Positions 1-10,315 of a stretch of 58,159 nt of DNA are shown here, piece by piece. The notes beneath the pieces were generated by a model. That model had not been told where the DNA came from. It was given only the letters and a program-made list of their open reading frames with translations, and did not search any database. Numbering within the stretch: position 1 is the stretch's first letter; each line of letters opens with the position of its first letter. Position numbers and translations under genes: made by a program. The DNA is from Acidobacteriota bacterium (GTDB taxonomy: Bacteria; Acidobacteriota; Blastocatellia; RBC074). The DNA is taken from positions 1 to 58,159 of the forward strand of contig JAEUQO010000259.1 in NCBI GenBank assembly GCA_016789605.1, in the 5' to 3' direction.

Positions 1-88
1 GCCAACGGCGGACGGAATTGCCGCTGCAACTTCGTCACGGCCTGGGGGGACGTCGGCATCAGTTGGTGTTGATCGCAGACGCATTCGA

Positions 89-523
89 TCAGCTTCTTGC
101 GTCCGAAGGCGCGTTTACCGGCAAGGTCTTCAACAATACGGCATCCACGACGCTAAACAGCGCCGTATTCGCGCCGCTGCCCAGCGCGGGCGACAACCAG
201 GCTGCGAACGAGATGGCTTTGTGCTGACGCAGCATTCTGATTCCGTAACGCAAGTCTTGAAACATTTCGTCCTCCAGTCGTTTTGGTTTCAGCACGAGCG
301 CATCCCAGAACGCGCTCGTGCTGCGCCACAGCAAATCCAATTTGTTTTGCCACGTCAGCCTGTCCCACTCGGCCAGCATTTCTTCGCGGTACTGCAACTC
401 CGCTTCCCACTCCTGCCGCCAATCGGCGCGCAGCCGCGACGGCACGATCAGGCCGATGAAGCGAATCAGCCAGAAATGAAGTCTTCTATTCCGCATTCCG
501 CACTCCATATCCTGCATTCGCAT
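89..523 (-). pseudogene. Broken 5' part of a duplicated orphan ABC permease (ADOP)
   Basis: The first ~75 residues nearly copy the N-terminus of the complete permease just upstream on the same strand ([13 protein letters not shown], then [16 protein letters not shown]). The first membrane helix has degenerated: the family pattern [15 protein letters not shown] reads [15 protein letters not shown] here. The frame runs into a stop right after LLKTLPV, where intact members continue for some 800 residues. None of the three minus-strand frames between 88 and 1 resumes the permease. The start ATG overlaps the upstream permease stop by one base (TGATG), so it was once translationally coupled. It is probably a decayed tandem copy; a rearrangement near position 100 is an alternative. 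Confidence 0.7.
282..480. repeat. Direct repeat, copy 1 (permease N-terminal coding region)
   Basis: Matches 2982-3181. Over about 137 bases (roughly 343-479) I counted seven mismatches, about 95% identity. The match weakens toward the first membrane helix and stops abruptly just before each start codon. It is a tandem gene duplication or a gene-conversion tract. Confidence 0.8.
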
Positions 524-3198
524 CAGTCGTGGCGTAACGCTACGAGTGGATCAACTTTTGTCGCGCGTCGTGCCGGAATCCAACAAGCCAGCAACGCGAC
601 GGCGGCCAGAAATAACGACACGCCGACAAATGTCAACGGATCAAGCACGCTGACGCCGAACAACAAATTGGTGATGATGCGCGAAGCCGCCGCTGCACCC
701 AGCAAGCCCAATGCGATGCCGACGCCGACCAGCCGAAGCCCTTGTTGCAACATCAGGCGCAGCACAGAGTTTTTCTGTGCGCCCAGCGCCATCCGAATGC
801 CGATCTCGCGCGTGCGTTGGTTCACGGCATGAGACATCACCCCGTAAAGCCCGACCGACGCCAGCAACAGCGCAAGCAGGCCGATGGCTCCGGCGAAGGC
901 TGCGCCTGCGCGTGCGGAAAAGATTTCGTCGCGCAAATCGTCCTCCAGCGGGTTTGCGGCAAAGCGCACTTGCGGATCGAGTTGGCGTACGGCTTCGCGC
1001 AAGGGATTGATGACCGCGGTGGGCGCACTTTCCGTGCGCAGCAACAGTTTCAAACCCGTCTGATTTTCGGGTTTGAGCGGCTGGTAAAAATACGGGCCGT
1101 CCACTTGTGCAAGCTGAATGCTGCGCACGTTTTTGACGACGCCGATCACCTGATAAGTCGTAGAGCTTGCCGGATTGCTGGGAAGCCCGCTGCTGAAGCG
1201 TTTGCCGACTGGTGATTCGCCTGGCCAGTAACGCGCGGCAAAGGCTTCGTTGATGACGACAACGGGTGTCTGGTCTTTCACCTCCTGCTCGGTGAACGTG
1301 CGGCCTTGTGTCAGCGGCAGTCCCAGCGTACCGAAATAATTCGCCGCCACCATATTGAAATTGGCGAAGGCTTCCTGGCGACTGCCTTCGAGCTTGAACG
1401 AAGTCATCCCGCGCGCGGAAAACGGCGGAATCATCACCTGACTCGCAGCTTTCACACCGGGCATGGTTTGCAATCGCTCGTTCAGTTGCCGATGAAACAC
1501 TTCAGCTTTGGCAGGGTCGTACCCCTGCTGTCGCAAATCCAGCGTTGCGGTGAGTACGTGTTGCGTTTCAAAGCCGGGGTCGAGCGTTTGCGCGCGCAAC
1601 AAACCTCTGACCAACAGCCCGGCTACGATAAGCAGCGTCAGGCAGACCGACACCTGTGCAACTATCAGACCATTGCGCAACCAAGCGCGTTGCGTATGCT
1701 GTCCGAACGCCGCGCCTTCGTCTTTGAGCGTAGCGTTTAGATTTATTTTCGTCGCTTGCAGCGCGGGCGCTAAACCAAATACCAATCCCGTGATAAGCGA
1801 CACCAGCAAGGTGTAACCGAAGACGCGCACATCCGGCGTGATGTTGAGTGCGGATAAATTCTCTGGCCGACTTTGCGTGACTACGGTCAACACGGTGCGC
1901 ACCGTTAAGAATGCCATCAGCAAACCCAGTGCGCCGCTGCACACAGCGATCAAGACGCTTTCCGTCAGCAGTTGCCGCACCAATCGCAATCGGCTTGCGC
2001 CCAATGCCCGCCGCACGGCAATTTCTTTTTGCCGTGTCATTGCTCGCGCCAGCGACAGATTCGCTACGTTGGCGCAGGCGATCAACAACACCAGCCCGAC
2101 CGCCGCCAGCAAAATCGCAATGACACGGCTAACCTCTTGACGCTGACGTGGGTCACTCAGATAAGTTGCAGGCAACACCAGCGCCTGCGTTTTGCGACCG
2201 GGATACGCCGCATCCAGTTGGCGCGCGAACAGTGTCAACTCGGCTTCGGCCTGCGCTGGCGAAACGTCCGGTTTCAAACGCCCCACGACTTCCAACCAAC
2301 TCAGATTGGGACGCTCAAGAAAACTGCGCCCCGGCGCCAACTGCGCCTGCATTGTCAGCGGAACCCACACATCCGGCGTTGCGAACTCCGCACCGTGAAA
2401 GCTCGGCGCCGTAACGCCGATGATTGTGAACGGCTGACGATTCAGCGCGATGGTCTGGCCGATGACATTTGCATCTGTGCCGAAGCGTCGTTGCCAGAAG
2501 CTGTGACTTAACACGGCCACTGGTGCCGCGCCCGGCGTCTGGCTGTCTTCCGCCGTTAGGAAACGGCCCAGCGTCATTTCGGCTCCCAGCACGGAAAAAT
2601 AATTCCCCGCGACCAGCAATCCTTTTACCGCTTCAGCCTCGACGCCGCCCAAGGTCAGGGAGATATCAGCATAGGCCGCCAAACCGGAGAATGACTGCGT
2701 TTGGTTGCGTTGGCTGGTGTATTCCGCGTAAGAATACATACTGGGCGAACCGCTGACTTCGCGGTCAGTCTTGCCTCGATCCTGGCGATAGACCTTCACC
2801 ACCTGATGCGCGTCTTTGACCGGAAGTGGACGCAGCGCCATCGCATTGAACGCGGTGAACAACGCCGTATTCACGCCGATGCCCAGGGCCAGCGTCAGCA
2901 CGGCTACAACGGTGTAGCCTTTGTGCTTGAGTAACATCCGAATCCCAAACCGCAAGTCTTCTACCATTTCGTCCTCCCATCGTTTCGGCTGCAGCACCAG
3001 CGCATCCCAGAACGCGCTCGCGCTGCGCCGCAACAGGTCGAGCTTGTTTCGCCACGTCAGCCTGTCCCATTCGGCGAGCATCTCTTCGCGGTACTGCAAC
3101 TCCGCTTCCCACTCCTGCCGCCAATCGGCGCGCAGCCGTCGCGGCACGATCAGGCCGATGAAGCGAATCAGCCAGAAATGAATACGTATCTTCTTCAT
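523..3198 (-). CDS. ADOP-family orphan ABC permease (MacB/FtsX type)
   Basis: An 891-residue membrane protein with two MacB-type halves. A cytosolic prefix (about residues 1-85, [15 protein letters not shown]) precedes the first helix ([20 protein letters not shown]). A large periplasmic domain follows ([27 protein letters not shown]), then three helices ([32 protein letters not shown]). The second half repeats this plan and ends with [11 protein letters not shown] and the terminal [19 protein letters not shown] typical of the family. No ABC ATPase gene is nearby, as usual for this acidobacterial family, so its partner and substrate are unknown. It starts 12 bases after a PadR gene, which suggests an operon. 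Its prefix differs from that of the permeases at 4613 and 7290. Confidence 0.93.
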   Translation of the reverse strand: MKKIRIHFWLIRFIGLIVPRRLRADWRQEWEAELQYREEMLAEWDRLTWRNKLDLLRRSASAFWDALVLQPKRWEDEMVEDLRFGIRMLLKHKGYTVVAVLTLALGIGVNTALFTAFNAMALRPLPVKDAHQVVKVYRQDRGKTDREVSGSPSMYSYAEYTSQRNQTQSFSGLAAYADISLTLGGVEAEAVKGLLVAGNYFSVLGAEMTLGRFLTAEDSQTPGAAPVAVLSHSFWQRRFGTDANVIGQTIALNRQPFTIIGVTAPSFHGAEFATPDVWVPLTMQAQLAPGRSFLERPNLSWLEVVGRLKPDVSPAQAEAELTLFARQLDAAYPGRKTQALVLPATYLSDPRQRQEVSRVIAILLAAVGLVLLIACANVANLSLARAMTRQKEIAVRRALGASRLRLVRQLLTESVLIAVCSGALGLLMAFLTVRTVLTVVTQSRPENLSALNITPDVRVFGYTLLVSLITGLVFGLAPALQATKINLNATLKDEGAAFGQHTQRAWLRNGLIVAQVSVCLTLLIVAGLLVRGLLRAQTLDPGFETQHVLTATLDLRQQGYDPAKAEVFHRQLNERLQTMPGVKAASQVMIPPFSARGMTSFKLEGSRQEAFANFNMVAANYFGTLGLPLTQGRTFTEQEVKDQTPVVVINEAFAARYWPGESPVGKRFSSGLPSNPASSTTYQVIGVVKNVRSIQLAQVDGPYFYQPLKPENQTGLKLLLRTESAPTAVINPLREAVRQLDPQVRFAANPLEDDLRDEIFSARAGAAFAGAIGLLALLLASVGLYGVMSHAVNQRTREIGIRMALGAQKNSVLRLMLQQGLRLVGVGIALGLLGAAAASRIITNLLFGVSVLDPLTFVGVSLFLAAVALLACWIPARRATKVDPLVALRHD
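2982..3181. repeat. Direct repeat, copy 2 (permease N-terminal coding region)
   Basis: Partner of 282-480. It lies inside the 5' end of the intact permease and encodes the cytosolic prefix domain. Confidence 0.8.
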
Positions 3199-3210
3199 TC
3201 CACTCTCGCG

Positions 3211-3537
3211 TTAGGCTTTGCTCGGTTTCGGTTCCCGTTCCTGCGTGAAGTCGCTTTGTTCCAGCAAGCGATAGCGTTTGACGGCGTCTTCCAATGCCGC
3301 CTGCCCCGCGCGCGTGATCTCGTACAACCGGCGCGGTGGGCGCGCTCCCTGCGGGCGGTTGGTCAGCTTTTCCCATTTGGATTTGAGATAGCCCGCGTCC
3401 TCCAACCGCCGCAGCGCCGGATAGACCGTGCCGCCCGGCAAGCCCGTGACGTCTATGATGTCGAAGCCGTGCCGATACTCATTGGCAACCGCCTGCAAAA
3501 TGATCGCCGAAGAAAAAGTGAGAAACCCTTTGCTCAT
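3211..3537 (-). CDS. PadR-family transcriptional regulator
   Basis: A 108-residue winged-helix protein: an N-terminal helix (LTFSSAIILQAVANEYRHGFDI), the PadR hallmark GTVYPALRRLEDAGYLKSKWE, and a wing ending RRLYEITRAGQAALEDAV. Family members of this size repress their neighbours and respond to ligands or stress. It heads the operon with the permease 12 bases downstream, and permease control by PadR is the usual arrangement for these genes. The ATG is preceded by GAGAGGC at suitable spacing. The upstream region holds a small CTAC-N5-GTAG inverted repeat at 3608-3620 that could be an operator. Confidence 0.93.
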   Translation of the reverse strand: MSKGFLTFSSAIILQAVANEYRHGFDIIDVTGLPGGTVYPALRRLEDAGYLKSKWEKLTNRPQGARPPRRLYEITRAGQAALEDAVKRYRLLEQSDFTQEREPKPSKA

Positions 3538-3688
3538 GGTAAATGCCTCTCGAATGAACTTTTTGCTCAGTATTTTTGACTAGTTAGGATGCTGAATAAT
3601 AAGAAAACTACATAGGGTAGCCTCAAACGTCAAGGTGGCGCGGTGTGCTTGTGGAAATTTTGGCGGGACGTTTTTTAGAAAAGCCGAG

Positions 3689-4552
3689 TCAGCGAGGTTT
3701 GAGAACATCGCGGATGGCTTGAATAACGAGGTCGGGCTGCTCTAACTGGATGAAGTGTCCGCTCTGCTCCGCGAGGCGAAATTGTCCATGTTTGGAGCGT
3801 TTCGCCAAATCTTCCTGAAACCCACGCCAGATGCGATCCCAGGCGACGAACTGCTCTGCTGTCAGGGACGTGTTGTTGCCGCGCGGCGTAGGCTTGCCGC
3901 GACCGAGTACGATCAGCGGCAGTTCGGTTTTCCATTCCAGCCGCTGCCCCGGTTTTATGTACCAGCCCAGCCGCGCGTTGTTTTCGTCCGGCACCGGCCC
4001 GTTGGGATCGAGTTCGTGCAGGCGCAGCGACTGTTCTTCGTGCGAAGAGTCCACGAAAACCAGCCCGGCAACTTCGCTTTTGTACTTGATCTCGAAGCGC
4101 CGCGCGTGGATGCCGCTGAGGGAATGCGCAACCAAAACGAATGGTCCTCTTTCGCCGGAGGCTTTGAGCCAGGCGTGCAAATCCTCCACAGCTTCCTCGA
4201 TGGGTTGCGGAAAATTCGTCGCCTTGTCGCTTGCGCCCAGATTGGCGGGGTCGTAACTGCACACGCGCGCAAAGCCTGCGACGGGGGGTTGTACCTTCGT
4301 CCAATCCTGTGCCGGACGGCCACCGCCCGGAATGAGGATGACGGTCGGCGCGCGCTCGGCTTTACCGTCGCAATACACAGCCAGGCGGCGATCTCCCACA
4401 CGAATCATTTTGGGCTGGTGAGGCGAAATCTCCGCTGCCTTCTCGCCGGTCTGACCGATGACACTGATGGGTATGCTCAAGGCATAGGCGACAGACATCG
4501 AAAAGCGCATTACTCGGACCCTTTTTGAATTTACTGTAGTGGCGGTTTTCAT
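3689..4552 (-). CDS. Exported alpha/beta hydrolase
   Basis: A 287-residue alpha/beta-hydrolase fold. Visible elements are the oxyanion strand VILIPGGG (71-78), the nucleophile elbow VAHSLSG with Ser144, a likely acid Asp168 in FVDSSHE, and His266 in QSGHFIQLEQP. The elbow has Ala rather than Gly before His-Ser, common in this family. The N-terminus has basic residues then a hydrophobic run (about 19-33), consistent with export. The ATG at 4552 has AAGGAA upstream; an in-frame ATG at 4510 would give a cleaner signal peptide. It starts 60 bases after the permease at 4613 and may be the last gene of that cassette. Substrate unknown. Confidence 0.85.
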   Translation of the reverse strand: MKTATTVNSKRVRVMRFSMSVAYALSIPISVIGQTGEKAAEISPHQPKMIRVGDRRLAVYCDGKAERAPTVILIPGGGRPAQDWTKVQPPVAGFARVCSYDPANLGASDKATNFPQPIEEAVEDLHAWLKASGERGPFVLVAHSLSGIHARRFEIKYKSEVAGLVFVDSSHEEQSLRLHELDPNGPVPDENNARLGWYIKPGQRLEWKTELPLIVLGRGKPTPRGNNTSLTAEQFVAWDRIWRGFQEDLAKRSKHGQFRLAEQSGHFIQLEQPDLVIQAIRDVLKPR

Positions 4553-4612
4553 TGTGTTTTCCTTACCGGCAGTGAGAGATGATCAGCTACGCCGCGAATC
4601 GCTGCGCCTGCG

Positions 4613-7255
4613 TCAATCACCGCGCAGCGCAATCATCGGGTCAACTTTCGCCGCCCGCCGCGCCGGAACCCAGCAGGCGCACAGCGCAACCAGTGCCAAA
4701 ACAAAGATCACGCCGACAAACGTCAGCGGATCGGTCGGACTGACGCCATACAACAAACTGGCCAGCACGCGCGTAACAGCCAGCGCCCCCGCCAGCCCGA
4801 GCAGGATGCCGACGGCAGTTAGTTTGATTCCTTGACGCACCACCAAGCTCACGACATCGTTTGCGCGTGCGCCGAGCGCGATGCGAATGCCGATTTCCCG
4901 TGTGCGTTGGGCCACGCCAAATGAGAGCACGCCATACAGCCCAAGGCTTGCCAGCACCAGCGCCAGCAATCCAAATCCGCTGAGCAACACAGCCTGCAAA
5001 CGTTTTTGCGCAAACGCCGCGCGCCGATATTGCTCAATCGTTTTGATGTTATAGACGGGAAGTCTGGGATCGAGCGCGCGGATTTCCTGCTGTATCGCCG
5101 ACAACAATTGTTCCGGCGGCAAAGATGTTCGCAAGAGCAGCGTCAACCCGCCATCGTATTGTTGTGCAAGCGGTAAATAAGCGACCCGGCGCGGCGCTTG
5201 AAACAAATCCTGGCTTTTGGTGTCGCGCGCCACGCCAATCACTTCGATAGGCAAATCGCCCGTGCGATCTTTCCACTTAAAGATTTTGCCGACGGGGTTT
5301 TCGTTGGGCCAGGCAGCGCGCGCAAACGTTTCATTGATGATGGCGACACGTTGAGATTGCGCCGTGTCATAGGCAGAAAATTGGCGACCGAGCAGCAAGG
5401 GAATCCCCAGCGTTTCCAAGTATTCCGGCGTCACAATGTTATAGCGCAGGTTGAATTGTCCGCGCTGTTCGACCGAAACCGTATTGCCATAGCTGCTGCC
5501 TTCGAGCGGCACGGTTTGGGCCAGACTGGCGGATTGCACGCCCGGCAGACGGCGCAAACGTTCGCGCAACGATTGATAAAACATCTGCCCTTGCGTTTCG
5601 GTGTAATTTTGCCGTCCCAGATCGAGTCTGGCAGTCAGCAGGTTTTCCGTCACAAATCCCGGATTGATCGCCTGGGCATTTTGCAACGTACGAAGGCAAA
5701 GCCCGGCGCTGATGAGCAGCATCAACGACAACGCGATTTGTACAACGACCAGCGTGCTGCGCAAGCGGGAACGCATTTGCTGACTGAACGAATTGCCAGC
5801 TTCTTTTAGCACGGGCAGAAGGTTCAATTTCGTGGCCTGCCACGCGGGAGCGATGCCAAACAGCATGCCGGTCAGCACGGACAACGCAAGCGTAAAGAGC
5901 GCCACGCGCCCATCCAGCGTGAAACGTAGCTGCGCCTGCATGTCAGGAGATTTATCCGGCAGCAAAGAGCGCAAACTGTCAGTGAGCCAGTTTGCGATTA
6001 CCAGCGCCAGCAGTCCTCCCAGCAACGCCAGCAGCGTGGATTCGGTCAGCAGTTGTCGCACGATGCGCCAGCGCCCCGCACCAATTGCCATCCGTATGCC
6101 GAGTTCCTGTTGTCGCGCGGCGGTGAGTGATAGCAGCAAACCCGCCAGATTGGCACACGCAATCAGCAGGACAATGGCTACAATGCCGAATTGCAGCCCA
6201 AAAAACTGTCGTAACTCTTGATTATCATTGGGGGAAAGTCCCAGCCCTGCCGCAACCTGCACGCCACGCTTGGCGTTGGTGGCGGGATAATGTTGCGCCA
6301 GACGCTGTGCGATGGCCGACAAATCTGCCTGGGCTTGTTCCAGCGTCACGCTTGGTTTGAGTCGTCCAATGACATCTGCAAAATCCGAGCTTCGGCTGTT
6401 GAGCCAATCCGCGCCGATTTGCGCCATCCAGGGATCGCTCTGCCGCCACATGGTGATCGGAATCCAGATGTCTGCCTTGTCGGCTAACGGGTTGGTTCCT
6501 TGAAAGGCTTCAGCAACGCCGATGATTGTGTATGGATTGGCGTTTAGGCTGATGGTTTTTCCCGCCACGGGTTCCCCGCCAAACTGCTTGCGCCACAGAC
6601 GCGCGCTGATGACGGCGACGGCATTTGCTCCTTCGACTTCTGATTCGGCGGGCTGCAACAATCGTCCGTGCGCCGCCTTGACGCCCAACACGTCAAAATA
6701 ATTTCCGGTGACCAGCGCGCCTTTGATCCGCTCGGCGCTTTTGTCCGTGCCGAGATGAAACTCCTGCTCGCTTTCGGCGGCCAACCCCAGAAACGTCGAG
6801 TTCTGATCACGGTAATCGCGGTAATCAGGGAACGACACCGATTCAAATCCGTTGCCGTTGTTCGTGCGCCCAACTTGCACCAGCCGATTCGCTTCACTGA
6901 TGCCCGGCAACGGGCGCAACAGCATGGCCTGTAGCGCGCTAAACAGCATTGAGTTTGCACCGATGCCTAGCGCCAGCGTCAGAATCGCAATCAACGAAAA
7001 GCCCGGCTGTTTCGCCAACATCCGTGCGCCATAGCCCAAGTCTTGCCCCACCTGTTCGAGCCAACTCCAACCCCACATCGCGCGCGTGACTTCTTTGACC
7101 AAGCCCACATTGCCAAATTCACGCTGTGCATTCAGCCGCGCGTCTTCGGGCGTTTCGCCGCGTGCGATGCGGTCGCGGATGGTTTCGTCGAGGTGGTGGC
7201 GGATTTCGGCGTTGAGGTCTTCATCTTTGCGGTGTTGCCAGCGAAAGAAGTTCAT
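4613..7255 (-). CDS. ADOP-family orphan ABC permease
   Basis: An 880-residue duplicated MacB-type permease. The cytosolic prefix is of the other type (RKDEDLNAEIRHHLDETI, then ARLNAQREFGNVGLVKEV). The first helix is [19 protein letters not shown], followed by a periplasmic domain with GNYFDVLGVKAAHGRLL and a three-helix FtsX core (ACANLAGLLLSLTAARQQELGIRMAIGAG). The second half ends REIGIRIALGARAND and CWVPARRAAKVDPMIALRGD. GGGAG lies before the ATG. It sits 34 bases after the permease at 7290 in the same direction. No ATPase partner lies in the window. Confidence 0.93.
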   Translation of the reverse strand: MNFFRWQHRKDEDLNAEIRHHLDETIRDRIARGETPEDARLNAQREFGNVGLVKEVTRAMWGWSWLEQVGQDLGYGARMLAKQPGFSLIAILTLALGIGANSMLFSALQAMLLRPLPGISEANRLVQVGRTNNGNGFESVSFPDYRDYRDQNSTFLGLAAESEQEFHLGTDKSAERIKGALVTGNYFDVLGVKAAHGRLLQPAESEVEGANAVAVISARLWRKQFGGEPVAGKTISLNANPYTIIGVAEAFQGTNPLADKADIWIPITMWRQSDPWMAQIGADWLNSRSSDFADVIGRLKPSVTLEQAQADLSAIAQRLAQHYPATNAKRGVQVAAGLGLSPNDNQELRQFFGLQFGIVAIVLLIACANLAGLLLSLTAARQQELGIRMAIGAGRWRIVRQLLTESTLLALLGGLLALVIANWLTDSLRSLLPDKSPDMQAQLRFTLDGRVALFTLALSVLTGMLFGIAPAWQATKLNLLPVLKEAGNSFSQQMRSRLRSTLVVVQIALSLMLLISAGLCLRTLQNAQAINPGFVTENLLTARLDLGRQNYTETQGQMFYQSLRERLRRLPGVQSASLAQTVPLEGSSYGNTVSVEQRGQFNLRYNIVTPEYLETLGIPLLLGRQFSAYDTAQSQRVAIINETFARAAWPNENPVGKIFKWKDRTGDLPIEVIGVARDTKSQDLFQAPRRVAYLPLAQQYDGGLTLLLRTSLPPEQLLSAIQQEIRALDPRLPVYNIKTIEQYRRAAFAQKRLQAVLLSGFGLLALVLASLGLYGVLSFGVAQRTREIGIRIALGARANDVVSLVVRQGIKLTAVGILLGLAGALAVTRVLASLLYGVSPTDPLTFVGVIFVLALVALCACWVPARRAAKVDPMIALRGD

Positions 7256-7289
7256 GGTTCACACTCCCATTCAGTAGTTTGTTTGGTGG

Positions 7290-9914
7290 CTATTCGTGCC
7301 GGAGTGCGATCAGCGGATCAACCTTCGTCGCACGTTGTGCCGGAACGTAGTTGGCGATAAGCGCAACTGCGAACAGCAACACCGCCACTTGCGTGTAAGT
7401 CAGTGGATCGGTCGCAGTAACCTGGAACAATAATTTCGTCATTACGCGCGTTAGCGCCAATGCCGCAACAACACCTAACGTCACGCCCAGCAGCGCCAAG
7501 CGCATGCCACGCCAGACGATCAGCCGCACGACATCGCTCGTTTGTGCGCCGAGCGCCATGCGTAGACCGATTTCCTGTGTGCGTTGGCTGACTGAATACG
7601 AGATGACGCCGTAAATGCCGACCGTCGCAATGACTAGCGCCACCGCTGCGAACACGCTGAACAGCGTCAGCTGGAAGCGTCTGGTCGCAACCGCGCGCGA
7701 ATTTGACAGGCGTTGTTCCAACGGAATGATTTCGTTGACAGGTTCGTTGGGTTCAAGTACGCGCAACTGATTGCGAATGGCAGCAATTTGAATTGCCAAG
7801 CTGGAAGGATTGTTCTGCTGGTCAGCCACGCGGACGGCCAGCACGTAGTTGCGATTCCAGATGGCTTGCGCGGAAGGGATGTAGATTTCCAATCGCACGT
7901 CCTGATCCAAACCTTGATGCCGTGTATCACTCACTACGCCGACAATAGTTTTGGTTCGAGCCATCAGCAGCCGTTGGCCGATTGGATTTTCGTTTGGGAA
8001 AAAACGGCGCGCAAAGGTTTCGTTGATCAACACGACTTCAGGACCTCCGCTGTTATCCGCTGCCGTAAACGCACGCCCGGCAAGCAACGGAATCCCCATC
8101 GTTGACAGATATTCGGGGCTGATGATGTTTTCGTCCGCCATTGGCGTTTCCTCTTTCGGAAACGCCGTGCGCCCTTCGATCTGAAACCCTGTGCGTCCGT
8201 AACCGCCTTCCAGCGGAGTCAGACTCGCCAGGGCTGCCGACCGAATGCCGGGCAAGGCTTGCACTCGCGCCAATACTTCACGGTGATAAGCGTCACGCTG
8301 CGGCGATTGAAACGGATACTTCGCCACGCTGGGACTGAGTACGCCAGTCAACACACCGGCGGGATGAAAGCCTTTGGGTACGACTAATAAGCGCACATAG
8401 CTTTTGCCCAGCAGCCCCGCGCCCACCAGCAAGACCAGCGCCAGCGCCAGTTCGGTAATCATCAACGCAGGCAATAATCGTCGTGCACCTCGTTGCCCAG
8501 TCGGCGATGATTGCGCTTTGAGCGTTTCATTGACGTCGGTTTGGGAGGCTTGCAAGGCGGGTAAAATGCCCGCGAGCAGTCCCGCCAGCACGACGACGAG
8601 GCAAGTGAAAACGAGCGTACGTCCATCCACTGTAGTTTCCCTGATGCGCGCAATCGAATCAGGACTGAATGCCACGAGTAACTTGATGCCCCAACGCGCC
8701 AACAACCATCCGGCCACGCCGCCTGCCAATGCGAGCAACAAACTCTCCGTCAACAATTGCCGCATCAATCGCCATCTACCTGCGCCTACCGCTGCGCGAA
8801 TCGCCAGTTCCCGTTGTCGTACCGCACCGCGCGCTAGCAACAGATTCGCGACGTTGGTGCAGGCGATAAGCAGCACAAATCCGACTGCGCCGAACAACAC
8901 CCACAAGGCCCGCCGCACGTTCCCGACAAGACTTTCATTGAGTTCGATTACACGCGCCTGAATGTCGCCAAAACGAGAATAGATTTGCGGGAAGTGCTGT
9001 CGTTGTTGCGCCAAAACAGCAGCCAATTCTGCGCGTGCAACTTCAGGCGTTGCGCCGGGCTTGAGACGCGCGATGACTTTCACCCTGACCGCATTGCCCT
9101 GGCGACTCAATTGCTGATTGACGTCGAGCGCCAGCGGCAACCACAGTTCGGCGTCGTCGGTCAGGCGAAAGCCGGATGGCATGATGCCGACGACGGTGCG
9201 GCTTTGCCCGCCTACCGTCAGCGTTCGCCCTAACACTTGCGGGGCACCGCCGAAATGACGTTGCCAATACCCATTGGTCAAAATCACGGCTTTCGCATTG
9301 CCTGCCCTGTCTTCTTCCGGTGTGAACGCGCGCCCGCGTGCAGGCGTTACACCGAGCGTCGCAAAGCAATCCGCCGAAGCGTATCCCACTTTCAAACGCT
9401 CCGGCTCGCCGTTGCCGGTCAAATCGGCGACATCGAAACGATAAGCCGCCATTTGCGCGAAAGCCTTCGTTTGCGTACGCCACTCCAAATACTCTGCGGC
9501 ATTAGCGTAATCGTTGAGTACGCGCTCGCGGTAATAACTCAGCAACACCAGCCGGTCAGGTTCGTGGTACGGCAATGATCGCAACAGGACGGCATTGACC
9601 ACGCTGAAAATCGCCGTCGTCGCGCCGATGCCCAGCGCCAGCGTCAAAATCGCAATCAGCGAAAAGCCCGGATTCTTGCGTAGCATCCGCAGCCCGAATC
9701 GCAAGTCTTGTAACAACTGTTCGACCCAAGCCCAGCCCCACATCTCGCGCGTAACTTCTTTGACCAATCCGACATTGCCGAATTCGCGCAAGGCGTTGGC
9801 GCGTGCTTCGTCGGGCGCTTCGCCACGCGCGATACGATCGCGGATGGCTTCGTCGAGATGGCTTTGGATTTCGGCGTCGAGTTCTTCGTCTTTGCGGCGT
9901 CGCCAGAATTTCAT
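7290..9914 (-). CDS. ADOP-family orphan ABC permease
   Basis: An 874-residue duplicated MacB-type permease with the same prefix type as its downstream neighbour (RRKDEELDAEIQSHLDEAI). Key stretches are [40 protein letters not shown] and the terminal [19 protein letters not shown]. Prefixes and cores of the 7290 and 4613 proteins clearly resemble each other, so they look like a tandem duplication that has diverged. It begins 12 bases downstream of the PadR gene at 9927, with AGGAGCG ahead of the ATG. Confidence 0.93.
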   Translation of the reverse strand: MKFWRRRKDEELDAEIQSHLDEAIRDRIARGEAPDEARANALREFGNVGLVKEVTREMWGWAWVEQLLQDLRFGLRMLRKNPGFSLIAILTLALGIGATTAIFSVVNAVLLRSLPYHEPDRLVLLSYYRERVLNDYANAAEYLEWRTQTKAFAQMAAYRFDVADLTGNGEPERLKVGYASADCFATLGVTPARGRAFTPEEDRAGNAKAVILTNGYWQRHFGGAPQVLGRTLTVGGQSRTVVGIMPSGFRLTDDAELWLPLALDVNQQLSRQGNAVRVKVIARLKPGATPEVARAELAAVLAQQRQHFPQIYSRFGDIQARVIELNESLVGNVRRALWVLFGAVGFVLLIACTNVANLLLARGAVRQRELAIRAAVGAGRWRLMRQLLTESLLLALAGGVAGWLLARWGIKLLVAFSPDSIARIRETTVDGRTLVFTCLVVVLAGLLAGILPALQASQTDVNETLKAQSSPTGQRGARRLLPALMITELALALVLLVGAGLLGKSYVRLLVVPKGFHPAGVLTGVLSPSVAKYPFQSPQRDAYHREVLARVQALPGIRSAALASLTPLEGGYGRTGFQIEGRTAFPKEETPMADENIISPEYLSTMGIPLLAGRAFTAADNSGGPEVVLINETFARRFFPNENPIGQRLLMARTKTIVGVVSDTRHQGLDQDVRLEIYIPSAQAIWNRNYVLAVRVADQQNNPSSLAIQIAAIRNQLRVLEPNEPVNEIIPLEQRLSNSRAVATRRFQLTLFSVFAAVALVIATVGIYGVISYSVSQRTQEIGLRMALGAQTSDVVRLIVWRGMRLALLGVTLGVVAALALTRVMTKLLFQVTATDPLTYTQVAVLLFAVALIANYVPAQRATKVDPLIALRHE

Positions 9915-9926
9915 AGAGCACGCTCC

Positions 9927-10289
9927 TTATGCTTCTTCCGTCGGATTCAGAATGCCTGCCATTGCCGCCGTCAGCCGTTCCCAGTTAGAGCGCTCGGCGG
10001 CGAGTTGTTTCTTGCCCGCGGTGGTCAGTTGGTAGGTTTTGACCTTCTGGTTGTTTTCCGAAGTCGTCCATTCGGACTTGATCCATTTCTTGCGTTCCAA
10101 CCGGTGCAACGCCGGATAGAGCGAGCCTGTGTCCACCTGCAACACTTCACCGGAGCCAGCGCGGATGGCCTGACTGATGCCGTAGCCGTGGCGCGGCCCC
10201 CATTGCAGCGTTTGCAAAATCAGCAGATCGAGCGTGCCTTGCAGCAACTCGATGCGGTTTTCGTAACTTTGCTTCTTGTGCGATTTCAT
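9927..10289 (-). CDS. PadR-family transcriptional regulator
   Basis: A 120-residue winged-helix repressor: [20 protein letters not shown] and GYGISQAI, the hallmark [20 protein letters not shown], then a wing ([25 protein letters not shown]). It belongs to the short PadR group that characteristically precedes ADOP permeases. The ATG has AAAAAGGAGC upstream. It heads a likely operon with the permeases at 7290 and 4613 and perhaps the hydrolase at 3689. Two inverted repeats directly upstream (10316-10364) are good operator candidates. Confidence 0.94.
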   Translation of the reverse strand: MKSHKKQSYENRIELLQGTLDLLILQTLQWGPRHGYGISQAIRAGSGEVLQVDTGSLYPALHRLERKKWIKSEWTTSENNQKVKTYQLTTAGKKQLAAERSNWERLTAAMAGILNPTEEA

Positions 10290-10315
10290 CGTGAAGCTCC
10301 TTTTTATTTAATTGA

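Noticed and set aside
18..227. Small plus-strand open frame at the window start
   Set aside because: It overlaps the decayed permease copy on the other strand and has no ribosome site or recognisable motif.
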